A stretch of DNA of 64,000 nucleotides from Symbiodinium natans (Eukaryota > Sar > Dinophyceae > Suessiales > Symbiodiniaceae): contig CAJNDS010002604.1 in assembly GCA_905221605.1 (NCBI GenBank), positions 216,973 through 280,972 on the forward strand, in the 5' to 3' direction. Positions 9,166 through 20,132 of the stretch are shown piece after piece (position 1 is the stretch's first letter; each line of letters opens with the position of its first letter). The notes beneath the pieces are model-generated. The model was given only the letters and a program-made list of their open reading frames with translations, was not told the DNA's origin and did no database searches. The position numbers were made by a program, and so were the translations under genes.

Positions 9166-9554
9166 TTGGGGTTTCCGCAGGGTTTCCGGTTGTTTGGCAA
9201 GGGTTTCCAAGGGTTTCCCTCGTAATTTGTAGGGGTTTCCGGAAGGGTTTCCGGGGTTTCCCATGTAATTTGCAGGGTTTCCTTCGGGTTTGCCTGGGTT
9301 TCCTTAGGGTTTCCTTGGGGTTTCCTAGCAATTTCCACAGTTTCCATGGGGTTTCCTTTGGGTTTCGGTTGTTTTGGCAAGGGTTTCCAAGGGTTTCCCT
9401 CGTAGTTTGTAGGGGTTTCCGGAAGGGTTTCCGGGGTTTCCGTGTAATTTGCAGGGTTTCCTTCGGGTTTCCTTGGGTTTAGGGTTTCCTCAGCTTTTCT
9501 TACACTTTCCGCAGTTTCCATGGGGTTTCCTTTCTCTAGGGGTTTCCCCAGAGG
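9166..9554. repeat. GGGTTTCC minisatellite, unit 2
   Basis: Same length and layout as in unit 1, offset 6,344 bp. Confidence 0.85.
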
Positions 9555-9700
9555 TTTTCCGCAGCACTTGCCACCGTTTCAACAGTTCGAACATTTGGTA
9601 CGGTTTTCATGATGTTTTTGTGTTTGATCGCCTGACCTGCCAGACTGCGCACAGGCTCAGTGCTCTACCTTCCTGTCTTCTGAGCTTATTCTTACTCGCC

Positions 9701-10054
9701 ATGGCTCCAAAACGAAACGTGCCTGCCCAGGCGAATCTTGTTTCACTCAAGTTCGTTGCAACTTGACCCCAAGTAGACTGCTTTCAGGTTCTCGGCGACG
9801 AGCTGGCGGAGCTGAAACGCCGTCGCGCTGAATTGCGTGCCGACAACCGTGATTTGGCCAAGCAAGAGAAGAACCTGAAGAAGCGGCGTGCCAGGCTTCT
9901 GCAGGCAGGAGATGTCAACGTGGGATGTATGAGTCCTGCTTCTTGCAGCGATTCTTGCAGTCGCCTGCAGGCAGCTCGTCAACTAAGTCCTGCTGATTTG
10001 GTTCATCTGATACAACAACAAGGCTGTGGCTGGCCTTTTTTTTTTTTTGTGTGA
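9701..10054 (+). CDS. First exons of coiled-coil gene, unit 2
   Basis: Same as unit 1: ATG at 9,701 opening MAPKRNVPAQ, a short implied intron, then the LAELKRRRAELR coiled coil. Confidence 0.5.
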
Positions 10055-11252
10055 CACTGCGCATTCTGCGCTCTAGGTGCTGCTGATGCACTTGCCGCTG
10101 CCGCGCCTGCTGGACCTGCTCCAGCAGCAGCTGCTGTTCCACCGGCTATGCCGGCAGGTGGGGTCGCTTGTTTGCGTGTGCCATTCTTCCAGCAACAATG
10201 TAAAAGCAACTGCGTGCCTGAAGGTGGTCACGCAGTTGGTGCTGCAGTGCCACCTGCAGCCGTCGGAGGCAAGAAGGCATGGATGTTGCCCATGTCGTCG
10301 CGCGCTTTGTGCTTCAGGCGATGACGGAGTCCATCCTGCGCTTGGACCAGTTGAAGATGTTGTCGATGTGGAAGGCTCCTGCGCACCCGCGCGCCAGAGT
10401 TTTTTTTTGTTTGTCTGTGTCTGTGTGTGTGTCTGTCTCTGCTGACCCATCTGCCAGGACCAGTGGCTAACGACGAGGGCGCAGGCGTGTCAGCAAGGAT
10501 GTATGGTTGTGCAGCAGGGTGGATGATGCAGCGCGCCGAACTTGCAAGAAAGCAGGCGTGCACCCTGCAGATGGAGCAGCTGCAGGTGCCGTGCCTGCTC
10601 TTTTCCTGCGGAAGGTTGATGCTTTCGTATGTGTGTGTGGTGTCTGTGTGTGTCTGTGTGTCTGTGTCGGCCAGGTCATGTCGCTCACGACGAGGGCAGA
10701 GGCAGGCCGTTGTCGAAAAGGGAACATATCTCACCTCGCAAAGCGCCAGGCGAGCATCTTGGGGCGGATGTGGTCGAGGAGATCGAGTGAGGACGAATGC
10801 CATGGCCGCAATTCGCAATTCTCCTATACAGGACAGTCCGACAGTGCTACAGTGTCCTACAGGATTTTCTGTGCAGCAGCCTTGGTTGCTTAGCTTCAAT
10901 CGGGGCCCGCAAACCATTGCAAAAGGCGTGTCCGTCCGTGCGGGACCTCCCCGGTTTCCTGGTAGTGTGTGTGGGGCTGGGATCTTGTGCGTGTTTTCTT
11001 TCTGTCTTGCATGTTCGGTATGTGTGTGTGTGTGTGTGTGCATAAATGTGCTGCTTTCGTGTAGATGAGATGTTGCAAGCGAAGGCAAGATCGCTTCTGT
11101 GCTCGACAGTCTGACATGCATGCTGGATCTCTTGCGCAGTGGCTGTAAGACTGTAAGATTTCCGTTCAGAATTTTCCAAGCACAATACAATCTCGATCTT
11201 GACACAGCTGTCCCCTAAGCCGGACAAGTCGTAGATTAGTTTTTTTTGGCAG
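10055..11252 (+). other. Intron/exon zone with TG-rich splice tracts, unit 2
   Basis: As in unit 1, with the last TG run two bases shorter (near 11,018-11,040). This accounts for the 2-bp difference in unit length and shows microsatellite slippage inside an intron. Confidence 0.45.
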
Positions 11253-11297
11253 CGCCTCATCTTTGTAAGCCTTTGTACGCCTTGTCTTTTGGCACTG

Positions 11298-12029
11298 ATG
11301 TCCTCTGCGTCCCCCAACAACATGCAAGACTTGCAGCGACGCATCAGCAACCTGGCTAAAAGGTACAAAAGAGCAAGGGCTGCAGAAGAAGTGGCAGCTC
11401 AGCCACGCGAAGCGTTGCAGCTTCTACGACGATGTCGGCCAGACAGCCCGAGATGTCTTATGGTGTACTTCCTGGCGGGGCAATCTTGTGCTGCCGCAGT
11501 TGACTTTGTGGTAGGGCGCGGGTGGGAGCGTGCAAAACGCGGGCATCCTTCACCGGATCGAGATGAGGTGGCGAAGTTGACGGCTGATGTTGAGCAGGCT
11601 GTGGCCCGATCTCCTGCCTCGGCTTTCAGCGCTTTGCAGAGAAACCCACTCAGTGACTTCGAGCTGTGCGATTTGTTTTGCGCTCACAAGTATGTCATGG
11701 AACGCAGCTTGTACGGATGGATTGCAAGCCAGAACAACGACCAAGGAGTCGCACCGTCTCGAGAACAAGTCATGGCGCAGCTTCCTGAACACATCTCCCA
11801 ACAGGCTCCGCTGCAGATCCGGACTCGGTTATGTAATCTTGCATGTGGCAGTCCACGCAAGCAACGCAAGTGGCTGGCCCGGTTTCGAAGACGTTGGGGT
11901 GCCAGACTTGGTGTTCTGCGTGTGCAAGAGTTCGTGCCCGTGGAGGAGAAGCCACGCAAGGCTGGCGGTCAAGGTTTTGTGGTCTTGAGCTCGGTAGCTC
12001 AGTGTTCCCTGTCCATTGTTGGAGGGTGA
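11298..12029 (+). CDS. DDE transposase N-terminal region, unit 2
   Basis: Same as unit 1 except for one residue: VEEKPRK here against VEEKRRK in unit 1. Unit 3 agrees with unit 2, so the unit 1 arginine is probably the newer state. Confidence 0.6.
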   Translation: MSSASPNNMQDLQRRISNLAKRYKRARAAEEVAAQPREALQLLRRCRPDSPRCLMVYFLAGQSCAAAVDFVVGRGWERAKRGHPSPDRDEVAKLTADVEQAVARSPASAFSALQRNPLSDFELCDLFCAHKYVMERSLYGWIASQNNDQGVAPSREQVMAQLPEHISQQAPLQIRTRLCNLACGSPRKQRKWLARFRRRWGARLGVLRVQEFVPVEEKPRKAGGQGFVVLSSVAQCSLSIVGG

Positions 12030-12116
12030 GTGCTGCGGGCCCGTTTTCGGGTCCGTTTCCCGGCCCCGTTTTCAGCTCCGCTAGCTTAAGTAGCTTATGA
12101 ACCAAATGCCCTTAAG

Positions 12117-13196
12117 CGGACCTGGTTCTGGGTCCTGGAGTGCTTGCGCTTGGGCCAGGCAGCGGCTTACTTCCAGTGGCTGAACTTCGCCATCGATGCA
12201 GCTCCGGTGCACAGACCTCTGCTGATCCTGAACATGGACGAGACCGCAGTGGGCCGGCACCAGAGCGGCCTCCGTGGTACAGTTGCGACGTTGCCCAAAG
12301 CCACCTTGCCAGCGAGTGATCGTGCGTCCTTAGCGGATCGCCGAAGCTACGTCTCTTACTTGGCTTGTGTGACAGATGATGCAAGAGTCCAGCCCCGACT
12401 TCCACAGGTCCTCCTCGGCAACACTCACCTGTTCACCTTGGACTTACTTCGGTCCTGTTCTGGGAAGTTGCCGGACAATGTTGTTCTGTGGCGGCAAACG
12501 TCTTCATGGAACTCTCATGCAACTATGAGGAGGTGGCTAACGCTGCTCGCGAAAGCTTTGGGCCCTTTGGTGGAGGAAAGATATGTCGTGCTCTTGCTCG
12601 ATGTTCATTCCTCACATATCCACCAATCTATTTTTCTTCACGCCCGACGCTGTGGTGTAAGATTGATATACATACCCGCCAAGATGACGCGGCTTCTACA
12701 ACCTTGTGATACGCACGTCTTTTCCAAGTTCAAGTTGGCCTTGCGGATAGCGTGGCAAAATTGTAAGTCACGCAGCCCTGCTGCAAGTCCAACTGCCGTG
12801 TCTTGGGTTCACGTCGTCAGCCAAACAATCCAGGCAGTCATATCACGCGGGAGCTGGCAAAAGGCTTTCCTTGCTGATGGAGCTCTGCGTTTTCAGACGC
12901 AGCTCTCGACTAGATTGCGGGTTGAGTTAGACGTCGATGAAGCTGCCGTCTGGCTACACGTGGCTCCCACAACGGAAGAAGTCGCATGCGTTTTTCCTTC
13001 GCGGCTCAAGATTGATACACTTTCCTATGTGCTGTGGCAGCCACGCTCTCACCGTGTCCAGGGAGCAAGACCCTCGCAGCGTTCGACGGCAGCCAGATCA
13101 TCTGAACCACCCCTTGTGCCGCAGTTTCACCGACGCGTCCTGCCGTCTACGTTCCTTACAGCCAGGATGGCTCCGATTGTTCGCCGGCTGGAGTGA
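12117..13196 (+). CDS. Pogo/Tigger-like DDE transposase catalytic exon, unit 2
   Basis: The protein is identical to unit 1, with all three catalytic aspartates present (NMDET, LLDVHSSH, LQPCD). Confidence 0.75.
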   Translation, partial: RTWFWVLECLRLGQAAAYFQWLNFAIDAAPVHRPLLILNMDETAVGRHQSGLRGTVATLPKATLPASDRASLADRRSYVSYLACVTDDARVQPRLPQVLLGNTHLFTLDLLRSCSGKLPDNVVLWRQTSSWNSHATMRRWLTLLAKALGPLVEERYVVLLLDVHSSHIHQSIFLHARRCGVRLIYIPAKMTRLLQPCDTHVFSKFKLALRIAWQNCKSRSPAASPTAVSWVHVVSQTIQAVISRGSWQKAFLADGALRFQTQLSTRLRVELDVDEAAVWLHVAPTTEEVACVFPSRLKIDTLSYVLWQPRSHRVQGARPSQRSTAARSSEPPLVPQFHRRVLPSTFLTARMAPIVRRLE

Positions 13197-13243
13197 GTGG
13201 AGCGCCAAGAAGAGTAACTGAGAAGGCCACGTTCATGAGGCAG

Positions 13244-13448
13244 GTCTTTTAGTAAGACTTTGCGGCCTCAGATTTGGGGTCGGGCTTCCAGTGGATTTTG
13301 CTGCGTTTTGCATGTGATTTGCTACAGTTTGCTTTTTTCCACGCAGAGTTGCATTGCTACTTTTTGCATGAACAGTTTTGTTAAAGACTCTTGAAGATGT
13401 TTGCTCCGATTTGCGCTTGAACTTTTGACTTTTGCGGATTTTTGCATG
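13244..13448 (+). promoter_or_regulatory. Iteron-like TTTTGCATG block, unit 3
   Basis: Same as units 1 and 2. The divergent tract of unit 3 begins only about 290 bp further on, so this block is not part of it. Confidence 0.35.
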
Positions 13449-13786
13449 GAAAGCTTAGCTTAGCTTCGCACATGAACATCTGCGCAGTCTGGGTCCGAAT
13501 CCAGCCCTTGTTGTTGCGCGCGCTCTCTGCAGCCGTGCTATGCCAGTGTCGGAAGCGCCAGAGCAGCGACAGAGCCGGCGCGCTGCTGTGCGCACCATCT
13601 GCAGATTGAGTACTGCTTTGGCCAGCCCAGAGAAGTTGGGCAAAGATGTCGGCGGGCAGTTGCTGGCAGAGCGCGTCGTACAACTTCGCCAGGCCACTTG
13701 GTCATGAGTGTTCTTGCTGTGTAGGAATGCGCTCGTGGTCCGCGGTGCTTGCGTGTGATGTACTGCTAGAGAGTTGTGCTGCTTAG

Positions 13787-14699
13787 GTTTTAGAAGGCGA
13801 GGAGCTACAGCTCTTAGAGGACACTGTGCAGCAGTATGAAAGTGCGGTTGGGAGAGCTTTAAATTTCTCCGATGCGCCTGAACCAAGTGCTTCTGAACCG
13901 TCTGCTGCCGCCCTACCCGTGCGAGAAGGGCCAGAGGGTGCGAGCCCGGCTTTCCGCATCCATGGGGCAGACGTCCAATTGACTTTCAACAAGACATCTT
14001 GGAGGGCTCCGTTCGAGCAGTGCACAGAGACTTGGTTTTCCTCGGGCGGCACCCTTCTGGTGGCCCAGTTTCAGGAATGGGCTATGGAGATTTTGCCACC
14101 CAAATTTCGCGAGCCCAATAAACACATCTCTCTCACCTTGGAAGAGTCCTGCCGTGCTGCAGAGGGTACATCTCGAGTCCACTTGCACGCGCAAATCACG
14201 TTTGAGCGCAGAATCGATCGCACTTCCGTTGCTGACTTCATGTTTGATGGTGTACGTCCGCATGTTGTGACTCACCCGCATTCAGCGGCAGTGCACGGTG
14301 TGTCCGTACCCTTATTGTAAGCTCTTCAGTGCAGTTTTGACATCCAAGGAGCTGAACAAGGCCCGTGGGCCTCATGTGGCCGTGTCACGCAACCGATCCC
14401 ACTTTTACGTTTACTGCACCAAAGTGGGAACTCTATGGTCCTTTACCAACTACTGGCCCTTTGTGGATTACGAAGTACAACCTCATTGGCTTATGGGCTG
14501 GTGGGCCACGGGGAAGTTGACTAACGAGCAGTACAAGGGATATTTGCGACGCTGCAAGCGCTCTTACAGAACATTGTTACAAAATTTTGAGTCTGTGGTG
14601 CAAGCTGAGAAAGCTGCGCAGCTTACAGAGTACCGCGAGGCCGTAGCCCAGGTGTTGTCCTTAGCGCGCTTGCCCTTTCGATGTGTTGATGACCCGTGA
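13787..14699 (+). CDS. Rep-like HUH endonuclease part, unit 3 (open through motif II)
   Basis: This is the only copy whose frame runs from the coiled-coil-like start through motif I (VQLTFN) to HUH motif II (HLHAQITFE). It has 13 bp (14,011-14,023) that units 1, 2 and 4 lack, encoding APFEQCTETW in place of a frameshift. Upstream, a C-to-T change makes TAG at 13,784-13,786. It reads as an in-frame stop but leaves an AG|G splice acceptor intact, which supports exon start at 13,787. A 37-nt GT-AG intron (14,298-14,334) would join the HUH exon to LTSKELNKARG and the YVYCTK tyrosine motif. Two further substitutions sit at 14,051 and 14,117. This is the best candidate for a working nickase in the array. 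Confidence 0.75.
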
Positions 14700-14738
14700 C
14701 TTGGCAGCCGCAGGAATTTCTGCATTTCTTAAAGTTGA

Positions 14739-15320
14739 ATGCGTGCTGGTGCGAGGTTTGTGGCTAATCTCAGTAGACTCAGTAGACTTGTCAGCGCCTA
14801 CGACCAGATGAGGTTGTTTCCAAACTTGCAGGCGTTCCTGGACCAGTTCCACTGGGCAACAGATCGGTACAAGATTTATGCTCTTCAAGGGCACTCGCAA
14901 GCAGCAAAGACATCGTTTGTGAAGTCGCTGTTTGCCAAACCTTTTGTCGTGACTATTCAAGGGCAGGACGTCTTGAATCTACAAGCCTTTGAGTATGGCC
15001 ATCACGACGCCCTTATCCTAGACAACCTGGTGGATTGGTCTTTGATACTACAGTACCGTGCATTGCTTCAGGCTAATGTGGACTTGCATCGGTTGGGTGA
15101 GTCTGCGACAGGCATCTACGCGTACTCCGTCTTCCTTTGGGCTGTGCCCATCTGCATTACGCTGGATGCTGATGTGAATTGCGCGCCTTTCTACGCGTCC
15201 GACTGGTTGCAGGCCAACGTTTACCTGGACGTTCTCCCGCGTGGTGCAAAGTGCTACATTGAAGGTGAGCGGCCACGCGTTCGCATGACAGATGTGCCTC
15301 AGCTCCGGCGTTCTCCTTAA
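14739..15320 (+). CDS. Rep-like SF3 helicase part, unit 3
   Basis: Protein identical to the other units. In this unit it follows an open HUH region, so a full HUH-helicase Rep could be made if the two exon joins are spliced. Confidence 0.7.
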   Translation: MRAGARFVANLSRLSRLVSAYDQMRLFPNLQAFLDQFHWATDRYKIYALQGHSQAAKTSFVKSLFAKPFVVTIQGQDVLNLQAFEYGHHDALILDNLVDWSLILQYRALLQANVDLHRLGESATGIYAYSVFLWAVPICITLDADVNCAPFYASDWLQANVYLDVLPRGAKCYIEGERPRVRMTDVPQLRRSP

Positions 15321-15520
15321 CGCAGGCAGTGACAGGTCATGGCAAAATTGCAGGGCGTGACGTCACCCTTTGGGCGACGCTGGTTGTATAATACTTAAAA
15401 AACTGCGTGATGCTGGTTCCGGGCTGCAGGACTCCGTGTGAAGAGGTCCAGATGTTTGTTCCCCCTTTGCCCCCTAATTAACCTTTTGTAATTTGCCAAA
15501 GGGTGAATCGGGTGCTGATA

Positions 15521-15900
15521 TTGGGGTTTCCGCAGGGTTTCCGGTTGTTTGGCAAGGGTTTCCAAGGGTTTCCCTCGTAATTTGTAGGGGTTTCCGGAAG
15601 GGTTTCCGGGGTTTCCCATGTAATTTGCAGGGTTTCCTTCGGGTTTGCCTGGGTTTCCTTAGGGTTTCCTTGGGGTTTCCTAGCAATTTCCACAGTTTCC
15701 ATGGGGTTTCCTTTGGGTTTCGGTTGTTTTGGCAAGGGTTTCCAAGGGTTTCCCTCGTAGTTTGTAGGGGGGGTTTCCGGGGTTTCCGTGTAATTTGCAG
15801 GGTTTCCTTCGGGTTTCCTTGGGTTTAGGGTTTCCTCAGCTTTTCTTACACTTTCCGCAGTTTCCATGGGGTTTCCTTTCTCTAGGGGTTTCCCCAGAGG
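15521..15900. repeat. GGGTTTCC minisatellite, unit 3 (9 bp shorter)
   Basis: As in unit 1, but 9 bp are missing near 15,770 (GTAGGGGGGGTTTCC against the longer form), consistent with slippage between neighbouring repeats. Confidence 0.85.
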
Positions 15901-16046
15901 TTTTCCGCAGCACTTGCCACCGTTTCAACAGTTCGAACATTTGGTACGGTTTTCATGATGTTTTTGTGTTTGATCGCCTGACCTGCCAGACTGCGCACAG
16001 GCTCAGTGCTCTACCTTCCTGTCTTCTGAGCTTATTCTTACTCGCC

Positions 16047-16396
16047 ATGGCTCCAAAACGAAACGTGCCTGCCCAGGCGAATCTTGTTTCACTCAAGTTC
16101 GTTGCAACTTGACCCCAAGTAGACTGCTTTCAGGTTCTCGGCGACGAGCTGGCGGAGCTGAAACGCCGTCGCGCTGAATTGCGTGCCGACAACCGTGATT
16201 TGGCCAAGCAAGAGAAGAACCTGAAGAAGCGGCGTGCCAGGCTTCTGCAGGCAGGAGATGTCAACGTGGGATGTATGAGTCCTGCTTCTTGCAGCGATTC
16301 TTGCAGTCGCCTGCAGGCAGCTCGTCAACTAAGTCCTGCTGATTTGGTTCATCTGATACAACAACAAGGCTGTGGCTGGCCTTTTTTTTTTTGTGT
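16047..16396 (+). CDS. First exons of coiled-coil gene, unit 3
   Basis: As in unit 1, with ATG at 16,047. The T run at 16,382 is shorter, which changes the apparent end of the open frame and supports the view that this run is intronic. Confidence 0.5.
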
Positions 16397-17598
16397 GACA
16401 CTGCGCATTCTGCGCTCTAGGTGCTGCTGATGCACTTGCCGCTGCCGCGCCTGCTGGACCTGCTCCAGCAGCAGCTGCTGTTCCACCGGCTATGCCGGCA
16501 GGTGGGGTCGCTTGTTTGCGTGTGCCATTCTTCCAGCAACAATGTAAAAGCAACTGCGTGCCTGAAGGTGGTCACGCAGTTGGTGCTGCAGTGCCACCTG
16601 CAGCCGTCGGAGGCAAGAAGGCATGGATGTTGCCCATGTCGTCGCGCGCTTTGTGCTTCAGGCGATGACGGAGTCCATCCTGCGCTTGGACCAGTTGAAG
16701 ATGTTGTCGATGTGGAAGGCTCCTGCGCACCCGCGCGCCAGAGTTTTTTTTTGTTTGTCTGTGTCTGTGTGTGTGTCTGTCTCTGCTGACCCATCTGCCA
16801 GGACCAGTGGCTAACGACGAGGGCGCAGGCGTGTCAGCAAGGATGTATGGTTGTGCAGCAGGGTGGATGATGCAGCGCGCCGAACTTGCAAGAAAGCAGG
16901 CGTGCACCCTGCAGATGGAGCAGCTGCAGGTGCCGTGCCTGCTCTTTTCCTGCGGAAGGTTGATGCTTTCGTATGTGTGTGTGGTGTCTGTGTGTGTCTG
17001 TGTGTCTGTGTCGGCCAGGTCATGTCGCTCACGACGAGGGCAGAGGCAGGCCGTTGTCGAAAAGGGAACATATCTCACCTCGCAAAGCGCCAGGCGAGCA
17101 TCTTGGGGCGGATGTGGTCGAGGAGATCGAGTGAGGACGAATGCCATGGCCGCAATTCGCAATTCTCCTATACAGGACAGTCCGACAGTGCTACAGTGTC
17201 CTACAGGATTTTCTGTGCAGCAGCCTTGGTTGCTTAGCTTCAATCGGGGCCCGCAAACCATTGCAAAAGGCGTGTCCGTCCGTGCGGGACCTCCCCGGTT
17301 TCCTGGTAGTGTGTGTGGGGCTGGGATCTTGTGCGTGTTTTCTTTCTGTCTTGCATGTTCGGTATGTGTGTGTGTGTGTGTGTGTGCATAAATGTGCTGC
17401 TTTCGTGTAGATGAGATGTTGCAAGCGAAGGCAAGATCGCTTCTGTGCTCGACAGTCTGACATGCATGCTGGATCTCTTGCGCAGTGGCTGTAAGACTGT
17501 AAGATTTCCGTTCAGAATTTTCCAAGCACAATACAATCTCGATCTTGACACAGCTGTCCCCTAAGCCGGACAAGTCGTAGATTAGTTTTTTTTGGCAG
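16397..17598 (+). other. Intron/exon zone with TG-rich splice tracts, unit 3
   Basis: Same layout as unit 1, with the longer TG run at about 17,363-17,387. Confidence 0.45.
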
Positions 17599-17643
17599 CG
17601 CCTCATCTTTGTAAGCCTTTGTACGCCTTGTCTTTTGGCACTG

Positions 17644-18375
17644 ATGTCCTCTGCGTCCCCCAACAACATGCAAGACTTGCAGCGACGCATCAGCAACCTG
17701 GCTAAAAGGTACAAAAGAGCAAGGGCTGCAGAAGAAGTGGCAGCTCAGCCACGCGAAGCGTTGCAGCTTCTACGACGATGTCGGCCAGACAGCCCGAGAT
17801 GTCTTATGGTGTACTTCCTGGCGGGGCAATCTTGTGCTGCCGCAGTTGACTTTGTGGTAGGGCGCGGGTGGGAGCGTGCAAAACGCGGGCATCCTTCACC
17901 GGATCGAGATGAGGTGGCGAAGTTGACGGCTGATGTTGAGCAGGCTGTGGCCCGATCTCCTGCCTCGGCTTTCAGCGCTTTGCAGAGAAACCCACTCAGT
18001 GACTTCGAGCTGTGCGATTTGTTTTGCGCTCACAAGTATGTCATGGAACGCAGCTTGTACGGATGGATTGCAAGCCAGAACAACGACCAAGGAGTCGCAC
18101 CGTCTCGAGAACAAGTCATGGCGCAGCTTCCTGAACACATCTCCCAACAGGCTCCGCTGCAGATCCGGACTCGGTTATGTAATCTTGCATGTGGCAGTCC
18201 ACGCAAGCAACGCAAGTGGCTGGCCCGGTTTCGAAGACGTTGGGGTGCCAGACTTGGTGTTCTGCGTGTGCAAGAGTTCGTGCCCGTGGAGGAGAAGCCA
18301 CGCAAGGCTGGCGGTCAAGGTTTTGTGGTCTTGAGCTCGGTAGCTCAGTGTTCCCTGTCCATTGTTGGAGGGTGA
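17644..18375 (+). CDS. DDE transposase N-terminal region, unit 3
   Basis: Protein identical to unit 2 (VEEKPRK form). Confidence 0.6.
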   Translation: MSSASPNNMQDLQRRISNLAKRYKRARAAEEVAAQPREALQLLRRCRPDSPRCLMVYFLAGQSCAAAVDFVVGRGWERAKRGHPSPDRDEVAKLTADVEQAVARSPASAFSALQRNPLSDFELCDLFCAHKYVMERSLYGWIASQNNDQGVAPSREQVMAQLPEHISQQAPLQIRTRLCNLACGSPRKQRKWLARFRRRWGARLGVLRVQEFVPVEEKPRKAGGQGFVVLSSVAQCSLSIVGG

Positions 18376-18462
18376 GTGCTGCGGGCCCGTTTTCGGGTCC
18401 GTTTCCCGGCCCCGTTTTCAGCTCCGCTAGCTTAAGTAGCTTATGAACCAAATGCCCTTAAG

Positions 18463-19542
18463 CGGACCTGGTTCTGGGTCCTGGAGTGCTTGCGCTTGGG
18501 CCAGGCAGCGGCTTACTTCCAGTGGCTGAACTTCGCCATCGATGCAGCTCCGGTGCACAGACCTCTGCTGATCCTGAACATGGACGAGACCGCAGTGGGC
18601 CGGCACCAGAGCGGCCTCCGTGGTACAGTTGCGACGTTGCCCAAAGCCACCTTGCCAGCGAGTGATCGTGCGTCCTTAGCGGATCGCCGAAGCTACGTCT
18701 CTTACTTGGCTTGTGTGACAGATGATGCAAGAGTCCAGCCCCGACTTCCACAGGTCCTCCTCGGCAACACTCACCTGTTCACCTTGGACTTACTTCGGTC
18801 CTGTTCTGGGAAGTTGCCGGACAATGTTGTTCTGTGGCGGCAAACGTCTTCATGGAACTCTCATGCAACTATGAGGAGGTGGCTAACGCTGCTCGCGAAA
18901 GCTTTGGGCCCTTTGGTGGAGGAAAGATATGTCGTGCTCTTGCTCGATGTTCATTCCTCACATATCCACCAATCTATTTTTCTTCACGCCCGACGCTGTG
19001 GTGTAAGATTGATATACATACCCGCCAAGATGACGCGGCTTCTACAACCTTGTGATACGCACGTCTTTTCCAAGTTCAAGTTGGCCTTGCGGATAGCGTG
19101 GCAAAATTGTAAGTCACGCAGCCCTGCTGCAAGTCCAACTGCCGTGTCTTGGGTTCACGTCGTCAGCCAAACAATCCAGGCAGTCATATCACGCGGGAGC
19201 TGGCAAAAGGCTTTCCTTGCTGATGGAGCTCTGCGTTTTCAGACGCAGCTCTCGACTAGATTGCGGGTTGAGTTAGACGTCGATGAAGCTGCCGTCTGGC
19301 TACACGTGGCTCCCACAACGGAAGAAGTCGCATGCGTTTTTCCTTCGCGGCTCAAGATTGATACACTTTCCTATGTGCTGTGGCAGCCACGCTCTCACCG
19401 TGTCCAGGGAGCAAGACCCTCGCAGCGTTCGACGGCAGCCAGATCATCTGAACCACCCCTTGTGCCGCAGTTTCACCGACGCGTCCTGCCGTCTACGTTC
19501 CTTACAGCCAGGATGGCTCCGATTGTTCGCCGGCTGGAGTGA
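18463..19542 (+). CDS. Pogo/Tigger-like DDE transposase catalytic exon, unit 3
   Basis: Protein identical to units 1 and 2, with a complete DD35D triad. This is the last transposase in the window, because unit 4 ends before its own. Confidence 0.75.
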   Translation, partial: RTWFWVLECLRLGQAAAYFQWLNFAIDAAPVHRPLLILNMDETAVGRHQSGLRGTVATLPKATLPASDRASLADRRSYVSYLACVTDDARVQPRLPQVLLGNTHLFTLDLLRSCSGKLPDNVVLWRQTSSWNSHATMRRWLTLLAKALGPLVEERYVVLLLDVHSSHIHQSIFLHARRCGVRLIYIPAKMTRLLQPCDTHVFSKFKLALRIAWQNCKSRSPAASPTAVSWVHVVSQTIQAVISRGSWQKAFLADGALRFQTQLSTRLRVELDVDEAAVWLHVAPTTEEVACVFPSRLKIDTLSYVLWQPRSHRVQGARPSQRSTAARSSEPPLVPQFHRRVLPSTFLTARMAPIVRRLE

Positions 19543-19589
19543 GTGGAGCGCCAAGAAGAGTAACTGAGAAGGCCACGTTCATGAGGCAG

Positions 19590-19794
19590 GTCTTTTAGTA
19601 AGACTTTGCGGCCTCAGATTTGGGGTCGGGCTTCCAGTGGATTTTGCTGCGTTTTGCATGTGATTTGCTACAGTTTGCTTTTTTCCACGCAGAGTTGCAT
19701 TGCTACTTTTTGCATGAACAGTTTTGTTAAAGACTCTTGAAGATGTTTGCTCCGATTTGCGCTTGAACTTTTGACTTTTGCGGATTTTTGCATG
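19590..19794 (+). promoter_or_regulatory. Iteron-like TTTTGCATG block, unit 4
   Basis: Unchanged from the other units although the Rep gene downstream of it is damaged. Confidence 0.35.
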
Positions 19795-20132
19795 GAAAGC
19801 TTAGCTTAGCTTCGCACATGAACATCTGCGCAGTCTGGGTCCGAATCCAGCCCTTGTTGTTGCGCGCGCTCTCTGCAGCCGTGCTATGCCAGTGTCGGAA
19901 GCGCCAGAGCAGCGACAGAGCCGGCGCGCTGCTGTGCGCACCATCTGCAGATTGAGTACTGCTTTGGCCAGCCCAGAGAAGTTGGGCAAAGATGTCGGCG
20001 GGCAGTTGCTGGCAGAGCGCGTCGTACAACTTCGCCAGGCCACTTGGTCATGAGTGTTCTTGCTGTGTAGGAATGCGCTCGTGGTCTGCGGTGCTTGCGT
20101 ATGATGTACTGCTAGAGAGTTGTGCTGCTCAG

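Noticed and set aside
14298-14334. A secure 37-nt intron in Rep
   Set aside because: GT-AG ends and frame fit, but other GT and AG choices exist, so it is mentioned only as an option.
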